Shown piece by piece: positions 36,030 through 45,428 of a stretch of DNA of 64,000 nucleotides. The position numbers and the translations under genes are program-made. Source of the DNA: Saprospiraceae bacterium (GTDB lineage: Bacteria; Bacteroidota; Bacteroidia; Chitinophagales; Saprospiraceae); the NCBI GenBank assembly GCA_041392805.1, contig JAWKLJ010000001.1, forward strand, positions 3,038,001 through 3,102,000, read 5' to 3'. The first letter of the stretch is position 1. Every line of letters begins with the position of its first letter. The notes under the pieces were generated by a model. It saw nothing but the letters and a program-made list of their open reading frames with translations. It ran no database searches and was not told the origin of the DNA.

Positions 36030-36491
36030 ATGCTTATGCAATCAAAAGCCACTACACCGGAAGCCTACCTCAATGAACTCCCAGCAGACAGGAAAGAGGC
36101 TATCGGGAAATTACGACAGGTCTTCCTTGAAAACCTGCCAGAAGGATTTGTTGAACAAATGAGTTATGGTATGCTGGGCTATGTTGTCCCGCATTCTATT
36201 TATCCTGCGGGTTATCATTGTGATCCTAAACTACCCTTGCCTTTCATGAATCTGGCTTCCCAGAAAAATTTTATTGCCGTGTATCATTCCGGTATTTATA
36301 CCGATGAAAATTTGCTCAATTGGTTTAAAGCGGAGTATGGTAAACGGATAAAGGCCAAATTAGATATGGGTAAAAGTTGTATTCGATTCAAAAAAGTGGA
36401 ACATATTCCCTACGATTTGATGGGAGAATTGGCTACAAAAATAACCGTACAAGAATGGATTGCCACCTATGAGTCAAAAGTAAAAAGGTAG
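36030..36491 (+). CDS. DUF1801 domain-containing protein
   Basis: The 153 residues match the YdhG/DUF1801 fold: TPEAYLNELPADRKEAIGKLRQVFLENLPEGFVEQMSYGMLGY, then MNLASQKNFIAVYHSGIY and KLDMGKSCIRFKKVEHIPYDLM. These small single-domain proteins are widespread and cytosolic; their biochemical role is not established. Starts at Met1 or Met3 are equivalent. It stands alone, 92 bases after the HIT gene. Confidence 0.85.
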   Translation: MLMQSKATTPEAYLNELPADRKEAIGKLRQVFLENLPEGFVEQMSYGMLGYVVPHSIYPAGYHCDPKLPLPFMNLASQKNFIAVYHSGIYTDENLLNWFKAEYGKRIKAKLDMGKSCIRFKKVEHIPYDLMGELATKITVQEWIATYESKVKR

Positions 36492-36673
36492 CCTGGCGCT
36501 TGTTTAAAAATTGCAATAAGGGCTATCTGCGGCCTATTTCCTTTTTTGCCTTGGCTAGCATGATCTTTACCAGGATGGTGGGTTCCATGATTTACTTTCC
36601 ACTTTTTTTCGAAAAAAGGGTAGGGCCAAAACTGTCGCCTGAAGCATCTTCGGCCTTTGGACGACGTAGTATT

Positions 36674-37564
36674 TTACCCTGCTTTCACAAAGGGCATAAA
36701 AATGTCCTTGATGCGCCTCATCTCCTGGATCAAGTCTAGCCCTTCCATTGGAGGGGCTTGCTCGATCACCATATAGCCCTGGTATCCCCTATCCACCAAA
36801 TCCTTGACAATCCCTACACAATCGGTGGAACCGGAACCTAGCGGAACCGTCTTGTAAGTTCCAAAGGCAATGGTATCCTTGATGTCAATGTGAAAAATTT
36901 TGGTATGAAAGCGTTTAATAACATCAAAATTACTAACACTGGCACCATCAAAATGCCCCATATCTAAACACATGCCAATATGCGAGGAATCAACCGCTTC
37001 AAAAATCGAATCATAATCTGCTATATTCTCGATATTGTTATTGGCGTGATTTTCCACTACGACCGTAACATCCATTTCTTCGGCGGCTGGTGCCAGCTCT
37101 TTTAACACCTTAATCACACTATCCAACCCACCTGCTGTTCCTCTTTTAGAGCCAGTAAACTTAACAATATTTGCGCCCAGTGCTTTGGCTTGAGTCATTA
37201 GCCATAATTTGTGGCTAACATCCTTGACAACATTCCCCTCGCCCCCAAAGGAGGTACCTTGCAAGCTAATTGGCCGAAGCCCTGTTTCATAGCATCGATC
37301 CCGGATACTTGCGATACCACTAGGCGTAATATTCCGCGGGTACCAAACATTAAATTCTACATTCTTAATACCTATTTCGGGGATCATGGAGAAGGCTGGC
37401 TCAAAATTTTCGTCGCCAAACCCATCAAGGCAAATGGTGGCAATGGCTATATCTATCCTCTTTTGTATGAGAGAAGGCTGGGTGGTACTGAGGGCATTGG
37501 CTGTTACACCCATCGCAGCTACAGCAGCGGTTGCATTTTTTAGAAAATTCCTCCTTTTCATCAT
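36674..37564 (-). CDS. sugar phosphate isomerase/epimerase-type TIM barrel, exported
   Basis: Xylose-isomerase-like/AP-endonuclease-2 TIM barrel of 296 residues. The start MMKRRNFLKNATAAVAAMGVTANA is a twin-arginine signal. Barrel motifs include PEIGIKNVEFNVWY, VVVENHANNNIENI, HIGMCLDMGHFDGASVSNF and KIFHIDIKD. The metal ligands are probably the Glu of VVVEN, Asp/His of LDMGH, and Glu of YMVIEQAPP. It is the last gene of a minus-strand run, 26 bases after the PVC-type dehydrogenase. Exported sugar isomerase-like proteins often accompany such dehydrogenases in sugar catabolism. Substrate unknown. Confidence 0.85.
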   Translation of the reverse strand: MMKRRNFLKNATAAVAAMGVTANALSTTQPSLIQKRIDIAIATICLDGFGDENFEPAFSMIPEIGIKNVEFNVWYPRNITPSGIASIRDRCYETGLRPISLQGTSFGGEGNVVKDVSHKLWLMTQAKALGANIVKFTGSKRGTAGGLDSVIKVLKELAPAAEEMDVTVVVENHANNNIENIADYDSIFEAVDSSHIGMCLDMGHFDGASVSNFDVIKRFHTKIFHIDIKDTIAFGTYKTVPLGSGSTDCVGIVKDLVDRGYQGYMVIEQAPPMEGLDLIQEMRRIKDIFMPFVKAG

Positions 37565-37590
37565 ATTGGTCTTAGATAAGAAATTAAAAC

Positions 37591-40164
37591 TTATTTCAAG
37601 GATATTAAATAATTGACCAAGTGATTAAATTCCTCGGTACTAAAATTAGCTTGTAAGCCTTCTGGCATTAAAGATTGTGTTGCCACACCATAGTTTTTTG
37701 GTGTTTTAAAGGTCACAAATTCGCCATCAGCAAGCATTAGTTCAACATCGTGCAAACCGACATCTATTTGACGGCCATAATGTTTTTCTCCTTCTTTTGT
37801 GGTAACAAACCAGCCCTGCCACTCTGGTGAAATCTCCTTGCTCGGTTCAATAATGGCCATGATGAGCTGCTCCTTGGATTTACTACTACCAATATGGGAT
37901 AAATCTGGTCCAAAAGTACCACCCCAACCATTTACCCGGTGGCAAGTCTGGCAAATTGCCCAAGAAGATTGAAAAATGGTACGACCTATGGCGATATTAC
38001 CCGCCTCATTTACAAAAGTAGCCCATTCTTCCACCGTTTGAGGGCGTTCCCTTGCCGAGGTAGGCTGCGTTATTTGTTGCCAAAGCAGTTGTAGGTTTGT
38101 TGGAACCGTTTTTATGGTTGCCCGTACTTTTTCATGCGCCTGACAGCGACTTAGATACCGGAGGGCAACAGCCTGCAATGTTGCTTCATTTTCTTGGAGA
38201 AGACCTGCAATCTCTTCACAATAAGCGGGAGCTTGATCGCCCAAAGCAACCAAAGCTTGGATTCTCACCGCTAGCATTTCCTCCTGATTCAGCACGATTT
38301 CCAGTAATGCTTGGGCAACAGCTTGGTCATTGACTCCACGAAGTAATTGGAATAGCGCCTCCTTCAATGGCAAAGAAGCCTTTTTTAGCATGGTCAGTAG
38401 CAAGCTCAAATGTGCTTCCGGATTTGTCAGATAAGGCAGCGCAGCAGCGCGAATTTCGTCTAATAAAAGCTCGTCTTTGACAATACCTAGCAAATAATTT
38501 TCGGGCAATGCCCTTGGTAATTTACGCGAATTGGTTTCTTTTTTACTTTTAAACCCAGCTATAAATTCAGGTTGCAAATGCTTTAAGGTCGCCAGGTAGG
38601 TTTCGAAAAGTTCAGGGGGGATGGCGCCCTGACTTAAGGCCCGTTGGAGGGGTATCAGCAGCTCTTCTCGGGATTGCTGTGCTATATAAATCAGGGTCAT
38701 TCGTCGAATGTCCATATCTTTGTCGGCCAGTAATTGCTGAAGTATTGGAGCGGGGATAACAACAGCAGCAGCCGATAACGTCAAAAGCCCTTGGAGGCGT
38801 AGCTGCGCCGAAGAATGCTCAAGCAAGGCCAATAGTTCGCTTTCATAGACGGGGTCCTTAAGGCGATGCCTGGCAATGGCTTGGAGAAAAGGATCTTCTC
38901 CTTGCAAAAGCAGGACTAATTGTTCTATACCCTCTATAGCCTGCCCTCTCGCCAACTCATTTCCTTCAATCGAAGTTTTTAGCGGCTGCTGGTTATGGGC
39001 CCGTAGTCGCCATATCTTGCCCTTTCCATGATTAGGATATTGCCTAAGCACCCAATCCGTCAAGTATAAATCACCTCGACTATTAGCCGCCATGGCCACT
39101 GGATGGAACGTGCTATCGCCTTGTACGATCACCATTGGATCTCCTTGCACACTACTTTGCCATGGTTGTAAAGGAATGCGTACAATATTATTTTCCTCCC
39201 AAACCATTGCCAAAACATTGCTTGCATATTCTTCTGGAAAATTAGAAAACTCAGCATCTATAAGACCTGTAGGTGCTTCGCCAATGGCGGCGGCATAAGG
39301 TAAGGTCCCTGGTAGCTCCCCATTCCACGCCAAAAAAGGGTGAATGCCACTACCACCATACAAGGACTGGTAACCATAGTTCCCTCCTGGCACAATTTCT
39401 ATAAGTCGATTAGGACCGCGGCTATCGGGGTCATTATCGAGCAGCATCAATCGCCCGTCTCGGGTAAATTTTAAGTCAAAAGGGTTCCAAAAGCCAGTAG
39501 CTACTTCTGCTACCTGGGAGCCATCGGCTCGACAACGGATTACATTACCGCCATCGCCATAACCTTCTATTGTAAGCCCATCTGTACCCTTTATTCGCCA
39601 GTGTTGCCCGCCAGTATTCCCTCTCGAAATATACAACCATCCATCAGGAGAATAGGTAATCCCCAGTAACCCGGCATGGTCATAAACATTGTCTGGCGGA
39701 CTCATCACCAACAAGCTTTTTCGCTCGTCACTGATCCCATCGCCATTGTTGTCTCTAAAAGCCAGCACCTCATCCTTTTCTACCAAAAAAAGCCATCCAT
39801 CGGGACCAAAAGCGAGGTTCATACCATCCGTGATACTATCTGCAAAAATTAACCAAGATTCAGGCTTTCCATCACCGTCTTCATCAATGCCTTTTTTGAT
39901 ACGGTCGAAGCGAGGGCCAGCGTAATCACTAGGCTGTGTATGGGTATGAGATTCTAAGATATAAAGGGCATCTTTTTCATCGATAGCTAAACCGATCGGT
40001 GTGACAATTGCTGGATCAACGGCTATCAGTTCAATGGATAATCTAGTATCTAGCACTTTGGGATAAGAGGGATCCACTGTGCTTTCATTTGAACAACTGA
40101 ATATCCATTGGCTAAGCAGCAGACCACATAGAAGTTTAAAATGGCTTTTCGTCAAAATTTTCAT
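37591..40164 (-). CDS. PVC-type sugar dehydrogenase with HEAT-like repeats and cytochrome c
   Basis: The ATG at 40164 gives a lipoprotein signal with lipobox IFSC; the frame opens 18 bases earlier. Residues about 30-390 are a PQQ/GSDH-type beta-propeller (DKLLYILESHTH-like blades: YILESHTHTQPSDYAGPRFDR, GYQSLYGGSGIHPF). Residues about 420-700 carry helical HEAT-like repeats (LLEHSSAQLRLQGLLTLSAAAV and similar). The end is a c-type cytochrome with CQTCH (about 738-742) and the Met axial ligand in SLMPEGL. This is the PVC-type haem-binding CxxCH architecture, proposed to oxidise sugars in the periplasm. The gene is in a run with the TIM-barrel and DUF6624 genes. Confidence 0.85.
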   Translation of the reverse strand: MKILTKSHFKLLCGLLLSQWIFSCSNESTVDPSYPKVLDTRLSIELIAVDPAIVTPIGLAIDEKDALYILESHTHTQPSDYAGPRFDRIKKGIDEDGDGKPESWLIFADSITDGMNLAFGPDGWLFLVEKDEVLAFRDNNGDGISDERKSLLVMSPPDNVYDHAGLLGITYSPDGWLYISRGNTGGQHWRIKGTDGLTIEGYGDGGNVIRCRADGSQVAEVATGFWNPFDLKFTRDGRLMLLDNDPDSRGPNRLIEIVPGGNYGYQSLYGGSGIHPFLAWNGELPGTLPYAAAIGEAPTGLIDAEFSNFPEEYASNVLAMVWEENNIVRIPLQPWQSSVQGDPMVIVQGDSTFHPVAMAANSRGDLYLTDWVLRQYPNHGKGKIWRLRAHNQQPLKTSIEGNELARGQAIEGIEQLVLLLQGEDPFLQAIARHRLKDPVYESELLALLEHSSAQLRLQGLLTLSAAAVVIPAPILQQLLADKDMDIRRMTLIYIAQQSREELLIPLQRALSQGAIPPELFETYLATLKHLQPEFIAGFKSKKETNSRKLPRALPENYLLGIVKDELLLDEIRAAALPYLTNPEAHLSLLLTMLKKASLPLKEALFQLLRGVNDQAVAQALLEIVLNQEEMLAVRIQALVALGDQAPAYCEEIAGLLQENEATLQAVALRYLSRCQAHEKVRATIKTVPTNLQLLWQQITQPTSARERPQTVEEWATFVNEAGNIAIGRTIFQSSWAICQTCHRVNGWGGTFGPDLSHIGSSKSKEQLIMAIIEPSKEISPEWQGWFVTTKEGEKHYGRQIDVGLHDVELMLADGEFVTFKTPKNYGVATQSLMPEGLQANFSTEEFNHLVNYLISLK

Positions 40165-40190
40165 TAAGGGAAGATACAACATTCCGCCCC

Positions 40191-40853
40191 CTATTTCAAG
40201 CCCTCCCTCATCCTGGCCAGTTCTTTTTCATAATCCAAGTTGAAATATTGCAGATAGGTTTCAATTGGTTCCAGGCCAACCTCGGCTCTTCTTTCATTCA
40301 CCGTCTCGGGAGCTTGTAATTCATACAGGTGGTCATTCATAATTTGGGAGCCATAAACCTGTTTATAGCCATTGTACATCAATAGACGATCTTGCATGAG
40401 GGCAAAGGCACTTTTAGTTATTTCGCCCCGGTCGACCGCTGCGGCTATTTGTGGGTAATAATACCCCATGATGCCGCCATCTGAATGTTGCATCACAAAA
40501 AAGATGGCATCAAAGCCTTGCCTCCCTACCACTTCGGCGGTGGGGAATCCACATTTTTCCAAAATAGAAATGACCACCTGCTGGTTTTTTTGATCAACCA
40601 ACTCCATATCCCCGCCTGTTTTGCGCACTTCCTGATCCAGCCGGTATGCTTCCGAAAGCATAGGAACCATACTGTCACACTGGACGTCCAAAAGCTGGAA
40701 GCCCACCAGCGCGTTTTCCACGGCAGCTGTTTTCCTTATCGCCTCGATGGCTCCTGACAGGTCTATAGCTGTGCTTTGCACGGTTTGGGTTGCCGTAGGT
40801 CGGCAGGCTACGCTACTTAGCAACAAAAGGATTATAAGTTGGAAATACTTCAT
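40191..40853 (-). CDS. DUF6624 domain lipoprotein
   Basis: A 220-residue lipoprotein with signal and lipobox SSVAC (Cys17). The middle and C-terminus match DUF6624: GFDAIFFVMQHSDGGIMGYYYPQIAAAVDRGEI, then ALMQDRLLMYNGYKQVYGSQ and VNERRAEVGLEPIETYL. The function of the family is unknown. It sits 26 bases upstream of the PVC-type dehydrogenase start and 12 bases after the DUF4412 gene, all minus strand, so it is probably co-transcribed with them. Confidence 0.83.
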   Translation of the reverse strand: MKYFQLIILLLLSSVACRPTATQTVQSTAIDLSGAIEAIRKTAAVENALVGFQLLDVQCDSMVPMLSEAYRLDQEVRKTGGDMELVDQKNQQVVISILEKCGFPTAEVVGRQGFDAIFFVMQHSDGGIMGYYYPQIAAAVDRGEITKSAFALMQDRLLMYNGYKQVYGSQIMNDHLYELQAPETVNERRAEVGLEPIETYLQYFNLDYEKELARMREGLK

Positions 40854-40865
40854 ACCTACTACTTA

Positions 40866-41849
40866 TCAAAAGCCCACACTCATGATTTTCACACCATCTG
40901 TTTTGAGGGGCGATTTATCAATATCATTGCCCATCTTCAGGTTTTTCATGATCATATCCATTTTATCTTTGCCATTTTTGTCGACAAAGTGATTTTCTAC
41001 GGGAAATCCCTCTATCCCATAATTTATTAGCATAGGTACTTTTTGGTTCTTCTTTTGCTTACCATTCGAATATTGGGAGAAGGCCCTTTGCATGGCACTT
41101 AACATATCCTTTGAAACATCTTCTGTAATCCAGGTTGTTCCCGTACCGTCCTCAGAAATGATTTCATATTCATGCGCAAAATATCCTCCTTCAGTTGTTT
41201 TGCTGCGCCCGGTTTTAGTGATTTTAAAATCATCGTATTTTCCCATATCAGTCTCTTCCAGGTTCACTTTTCGTTGGCGCATTTTAAACCCTTGTTTTTC
41301 ACCTCCCTGGTCCATCACTGTCGTCAAGGACCCCTCTTGGTTGTTGAGGATCATTTGCATCTCTGTACCATCTTCCATGGTGTACCGGAAGCCGGTTTCC
41401 CAGGTGTCAAATACGTATTTCACTGCCATTTTTTGCACTTCTCCCTTCTTATCAGTAAGGGTTATGTCTGCATCAAAGCTAAAAGGGAAATCGTTTTTAA
41501 TGGGCTCCCAGGGCTCATTATTTCCCATCCCCATGTTTTTCAGGATATTATTGGCCATTTCCTGGCTTTCTTCAGCTGCTTGAGCATCGTCTTCCTTTGA
41601 TTCCGCTTGGCTATCCTCTTTAGTCTCGGCCCCGGTTTTAGTTGTACTTTCCTCTTTTTTCTTTTCTTTCTTTTTGAACAAGCCTTCGATTTTATTGAAG
41701 GCCTTATCAACAGATTCATCAATTTTGCGATCTACATTTTGATTAGCACGATCCTTTGCTTTTTTTTCAGCTCTGGTTTGGGCAAAACTGAGGTTAGCAA
41801 CACAAGTACACAATACAAGTATGAGCGTAAAAAGAAATTTAACTTTCAT
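40866..41849 (-). CDS. secreted DUF4412-like protein with charged linker
   Basis: The signal peptide (about 1-23, ending NLSFAQ) is followed by a low-complexity, Lys/Glu-rich linker to about residue 95 (FKKKEKKKEEST, EDDAQAAEESQEM). The remaining about 230 residues form a beta-rich domain like DUF4412: VKYVFDTWETGFRYTMEDGTEMQMILN, EYEIISEDGTGTTWITEDV and a C-terminal Met-rich segment. The linker could reach through the cell envelope. Family function unknown. It is the first gene of the run that ends with the TIM-barrel protein. Confidence 0.75.
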   Translation of the reverse strand: MKVKFLFTLILVLCTCVANLSFAQTRAEKKAKDRANQNVDRKIDESVDKAFNKIEGLFKKKEKKKEESTTKTGAETKEDSQAESKEDDAQAAEESQEMANNILKNMGMGNNEPWEPIKNDFPFSFDADITLTDKKGEVQKMAVKYVFDTWETGFRYTMEDGTEMQMILNNQEGSLTTVMDQGGEKQGFKMRQRKVNLEETDMGKYDDFKITKTGRSKTTEGGYFAHEYEIISEDGTGTTWITEDVSKDMLSAMQRAFSQYSNGKQKKNQKVPMLINYGIEGFPVENHFVDKNGKDKMDMIMKNLKMGNDIDKSPLKTDGVKIMSVGF

Positions 41850-42364
41850 GTTCTATATAGAATTTGGTGATTAATGTTAGCCCGCTATTAATACAATCTA
41901 TTTTTTACTTTGTTACCAATGCAGCATGTTTTATTGCCAGTGCGCCGGATATCTCATGCTCTAAAATAAAGGCCTCTCTTCATATGTGTTATTAATTGGG
42001 TCCTCTTGAAAGGGGGAAGTGATAGTAAATCCGAAAGCAGAAATGCTCCTGCTTACCTTATTCCTGAGGTACAAAAGTACCCCCAAATTGATGAATTAGC
42101 AACTGCCTAATGGAAAATTTGCCGTCAAAGCATGGCAAAAGGTACCTTTCATGAACATCTTATTGTTCGGGCAACAGGAAAAAGCAAATGGCTAATGCCT
42201 GGAAAACCGGACGCGCTGGGTTAGCACTCAATGGCATAATAGAAATTAGCGGCTTAAAAAACGGAATGGCGCCCAAAGGTTATTTAAATGACTTAAAGCG
42301 AAAGGAAAAGGGCGCTAGTGATTTGATCAAAGGGCTTTTATAGGTCTGCTTTGATTACATAAAC
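41850..42364. other. intergenic region with weak coding traces
   Basis: The 515 bases lie upstream of the DUF4412 gene and downstream of the helical-repeat gene. Short plus-strand frames at about 42132-42230 (MAKGTFHEHLIVRATGKSKW) and 42242-42343 (ending YLNDLKRKEKGASDLIKGLL) look protein-like but lack a joint frame. They may be remnants of a decayed gene. No promoter motif was clear; the DUF4412 promoter must be near the left end. Confidence 0.4.
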
Positions 42365-43936
42365 TCAGGTTTTGCGGTATTGAGCCACTTTCTTTTCCAC
42401 CCATAGGCGGAACACAATAAACCCATGTTGGGCGGCTTCTTTTCTTGGTAAAGCGGTAAGCATTGACTCAAAAGTTTGCAGCTGTACGACCTTGTTTTTT
42501 TCGAAAATTAATAGGTTTAGGCGGCTAATAAAGTTACGAGCCATTGATTTGATGGCTTCTTGTTTCTGTAGACTAATATTGGTCAGCAGCAGTCCCAGTT
42601 TTTGTTCCAACGTTTCCTTCTGGGTAGCTGTTTGTCGCTGTTCAAACAACAATACGGCCGCTAGGATATCGGCCTCAAAAATCGCATCTTTCCTTAATTG
42701 CCCCCCCTTTTGATCGTAGTAGCTAAAAATATTAGCCAGAAAAAACTGGGCGTCTTCATATTGCTCGGCCAGGACAAAATAAGAAGCAAGGTTAAAATAC
42801 AAAGTAATCAACAAAGCATCCGGAATATTAGGTTTTCGTTTCAACAGCAACACAGCTTGGTCAATCGTCGCAGCGGCTTCTGGCGCATTCCAGTGGTAAT
42901 TATAATAATGTAACATGATGCCTAATAAACGATACTGCACCAAGGCTCCTTTAGATAAATCAATCTGGTTTCGATCCGTTTTGGCGGCAGGAAACAATTC
43001 GCTGTTTTCACTCAGGATGCCTTTGATCTTCTCAATAATCGGCGCAAAAGCTTTTACCTGATCGGCCTGAACAGACCTATTGAAAAACAGGATGAGGGTT
43101 TGAACATAATTTTCAGGATAGCGATTTTTTCTATACTTATGGTCCTCAAACTGTTCAATGAGCGCTTGAATATAAGCCATTGCCCTTTCAACATCTAGCT
43201 CCACATAGATGTAGTAATGAGAAAGGGTAGCCAAGCCTTGCAACTTAGCTTCAAAAGGCAAATCGGGTCCAACATTGACACTCGCTTTCAATTGCTGCCC
43301 TGTGGCAGATAAGCTGAATGCATCTAAGAAATGGTGTCCCCTAATTCGGAATAGCATATTTTCGTAATCATCGGTTGTATCCAAAATACGGGTTATTTTT
43401 TGAAGTTGAATGCGCGAAACCTGTTGCCTTCTGGCCAGGGCCTTATGATTTGGATCGCGCATGGAAAGCCAAATTCTTCGCTCTTCTTTGAGAATTTCGA
43501 AGGCTTTCCACTCATTTTCATAACGCTCAAATACTTCTTTTTTTATTTTTTTGATGAGATTAAGGGCTTGTTCATAAAGGCCCTTTTGGTGCAGTATTCG
43601 AATATGCTGTATAGCGGCTTCCAACTTAAAGTCTGGTTTATCAGCATTAAACTGCTGCAAACAATTCATCAGAAAATCGTGTAACTTAAGCACATTCGTT
43701 GTGGCAAAAAGCGCTGGCTTTCTTTTTTTTTCCTTCAATGATTCTACTTCCTGGTGTAATTGGGCCTGACTCTTTTCTCCATCTTTTAGCAAAGGTGCCA
43801 ATACATCGAATAAATCCAGGTAAGCATTGTTTTTTTGACCATCTTTTTCCTCTTTTATCTTCATCAGGGTGACGTAGCGTTTTTCACTCTTGGTGAGGGT
43901 ACCCATGAAGTCGATAACATCGGTTAGCTTTGACAT
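42365..43936 (-). CDS. helical-repeat (TPR-like) protein of about 523 residues
   Basis: I do not recognise a named family, but the opening MGTLTKSEKRYVTLMKI is a pattern common to large helical proteins of Bacteroidota. The protein is all-alpha in appearance, with pairs of amphipathic helices resembling degenerate TPRs: LHQKGLYEQALNLIKKIKKEV (about 110-130), YFNLASYFVLAEQYEDAQFFLANIF and RNPFENLL-like stretches. It has no signal peptide or membrane segment, so it is cytosolic and probably a scaffold. It is transcribed alone, away from the long AT-rich region. A regulatory role is possible but unproven. Confidence 0.75.
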   Translation of the reverse strand: MSKLTDVIDFMGTLTKSEKRYVTLMKIKEEKDGQKNNAYLDLFDVLAPLLKDGEKSQAQLHQEVESLKEKKRKPALFATTNVLKLHDFLMNCLQQFNADKPDFKLEAAIQHIRILHQKGLYEQALNLIKKIKKEVFERYENEWKAFEILKEERRIWLSMRDPNHKALARRQQVSRIQLQKITRILDTTDDYENMLFRIRGHHFLDAFSLSATGQQLKASVNVGPDLPFEAKLQGLATLSHYYIYVELDVERAMAYIQALIEQFEDHKYRKNRYPENYVQTLILFFNRSVQADQVKAFAPIIEKIKGILSENSELFPAAKTDRNQIDLSKGALVQYRLLGIMLHYYNYHWNAPEAAATIDQAVLLLKRKPNIPDALLITLYFNLASYFVLAEQYEDAQFFLANIFSYYDQKGGQLRKDAIFEADILAAVLLFEQRQTATQKETLEQKLGLLLTNISLQKQEAIKSMARNFISRLNLLIFEKNKVVQLQTFESMLTALPRKEAAQHGFIVFRLWVEKKVAQYRKT

Positions 43937-44642
43937 TCGTTTTTATTTAAAGTTCCTTCCTGGCTTGATTGGGATTATAATGAAAGTAGAACGGTAGCGG
44001 CTTTTAATCGGAAGCGAAACATCATTCCTCCTAGTGCCTTCACCTGTCTACTTTTCTAAAGTTGCTATTTCCGATGAACAAAGGTGCTGATAAGGATTCT
44101 CCAGCACTTGTTTGAAGATAGTCATTTCAACTGATATTTTCACCTTTTAAAACTATTATTCCTTCTGTATTAAATAAGCCTATTTTATTTAGAAGTTCAA
44201 ATTTTATCATTTTTTTTTAAAAAATAAAAAATTAGCACGGAAAAATATTTTTTATATAATTTAGAAATAAAAAAATAACACTAGTGATAAAAAAATAATT
44301 TATCCTGACAATCAATTAATTATATCGCAATCCATGTTCCAAAAAGACACAATAAAAAGGTTTAGAAAAAAAATATTTTTTATCAGGCTTTCATTTTTAA
44401 AAATAAAAGAATAGATTTGCTCCGTATTAGAAAGTAAAAAAATAATGCAAATCACAATTTGTGTTATAAATTAGAAAAAAAACTAAATCTTTAACCTTTA
44501 CTACTACATCTTATAATCCAAGCAGCATAAAACTAAATCTTTGTAAGTCTTTAAGTCAAATACTACACACAAGGATTAGAACCGGAAAATAGCAACAGAC
44601 AAAACATCTCCATCTTTTTAGTGTAACCTAAAATGGTAGTCG
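43937..44642. promoter_or_regulatory. long AT-rich leader/promoter region upstream of the VDDDIVF-repeat gene
   Basis: The 706 bases between divergent genes have no gene. From about 44150 to 44500 nearly all bases are A or T, with repeated AAAAATATTTTTTAT and AAAAAATAA runs. The 13-base motif AAACTAAATCTTT occurs twice, at 44480-44492 and 44530-44542, 50 bases apart, just 100-160 bases before the 44643 start. The spacing is close to five helical turns, as for a dimeric regulator. Curved DNA or binding by nucleoid proteins is plausible. Confidence 0.45.
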
Positions 44643-45365
44643 ATGAAAACTAAACAATACTGGCCTATAGCCGGTGGAGCAAGTCTGGTTCTCCTTGTAT
44701 TTTTTTTAGGCTGGAGTAGTACCTTTACTTTCCAGCAACCTATAGCTGCAACTGATCGCGTTACGCTAAAAGTTAACAGTCTCGTCGCGGTAGACAAAAG
44801 CCTTAATGGGCATTATATGCTTGCTAGCGATAGCTTGATGGCAAAAGACACTATCCGCTTCAGCTCCTGGACCCACTCGCAACTACCTAAAAAGATTCAA
44901 TTAGCTTCTGGTAAAAGGTATCTCATTGTAGATGATGATATTGTCTTTTTGGCTAGAGGTATTGTAGATGATGATATTGTTTTTGCAGATAAAGGCATTG
45001 TAGATGATGATATTGTATTCCTGAATTTATCTAAATCAAATGATACTACCCAGGCGCCGCTTCCGCAAGGAACAGGTTTAATCTGGGATGAGTTGTCACT
45101 TCGGGATACCACCCTTCAATTGATAAGCGCAGCCTTAGAGGATGAAAAACCTGCCTTTGTATTTGCCAGGGATCTATGTTTCACCTTGATTGATCAAGAG
45201 TACCTGACCATCATGGGTTTCAAATACGATGAGCAGGGGAAGGCTGAGAAAGGGATCTGGAAGTTCAAGTTGACAGAATTGAAAGGCTTGTATAAAGCCA
45301 AAGCATCAGAACACATTTTTAGCCAATGGAAGGAACTTTGGCTTTACAAAAAAGATACTGAATAA
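44643..45365 (+). CDS. anchored or secreted protein with three VDDDIVF repeats
   Basis: Not a recognised family. An N-terminal hydrophobic helix (about 10-30, GGASLVLLVFFLGW) is a signal anchor or uncleaved signal. Residues 95-130 comprise three 12-residue repeats IVDDDIVF-x-x-x-G, encoded by a 36-base tandem repeat (44925-45032). The C-terminal about 100 residues look globular (FVFARDLCFTLIDQEYLTIMGFKY). The start ATG 44643 is consistent with the signal. The repeats are Asp-rich and could bind calcium or form a short beta-solenoid. It sits behind an exceptionally long AT-rich leader, suggesting tight regulation. Confidence 0.7.
   Translation: MKTKQYWPIAGGASLVLLVFFLGWSSTFTFQQPIAATDRVTLKVNSLVAVDKSLNGHYMLASDSLMAKDTIRFSSWTHSQLPKKIQLASGKRYLIVDDDIVFLARGIVDDDIVFADKGIVDDDIVFLNLSKSNDTTQAPLPQGTGLIWDELSLRDTTLQLISAALEDEKPAFVFARDLCFTLIDQEYLTIMGFKYDEQGKAEKGIWKFKLTELKGLYKAKASEHIFSQWKELWLYKKDTE
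44925..45032 (+). repeat. 36-bp in-frame tandem repeat, three units
   Basis: The sequence ATTGTAGATGATGATATTGT begins at 44925, 44961 and 44997, an exact period of 36 bases. Each unit codes for IVDDDIVF plus four variable residues. The first eight codons differ at only one or two bases among units, while the last four vary, so the array looks recently amplified or under gene conversion. Unit number may vary between strains. Confidence 0.85.
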
Positions 45366-45406
45366 CACCCTAAACTTTTTTCACCCAAATACCGATGTTT
45401 CTTTAG

Positions 45407-45428
45407 GGCCTCCATTTTTAGGAGGCTC
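45407..45428. terminator. 7-bp hairpin after the VDDDIVF-repeat gene
   Basis: GGCCTCC (45407-45413) pairs with GGAGGCT (45422-45428, with one G-U) around an A/T loop, about 42 bases after the stop. It is a plausible transcription end for the plus-strand gene, although the tail is CTAAAACTCGG rather than a T run. Confidence 0.5.

Noticed and set aside
36500..36739. 79-residue frame after the DUF1801 gene
   Set aside because: It overlaps the 3' end of the TIM-barrel gene antisense and contains a random-looking hydrophobic stretch.
44925..45032. possible CRISPR-like repeat
   Set aside because: The repeat is in frame within a gene, has a 36-base period without unique spacers, and codes for a peptide repeat.
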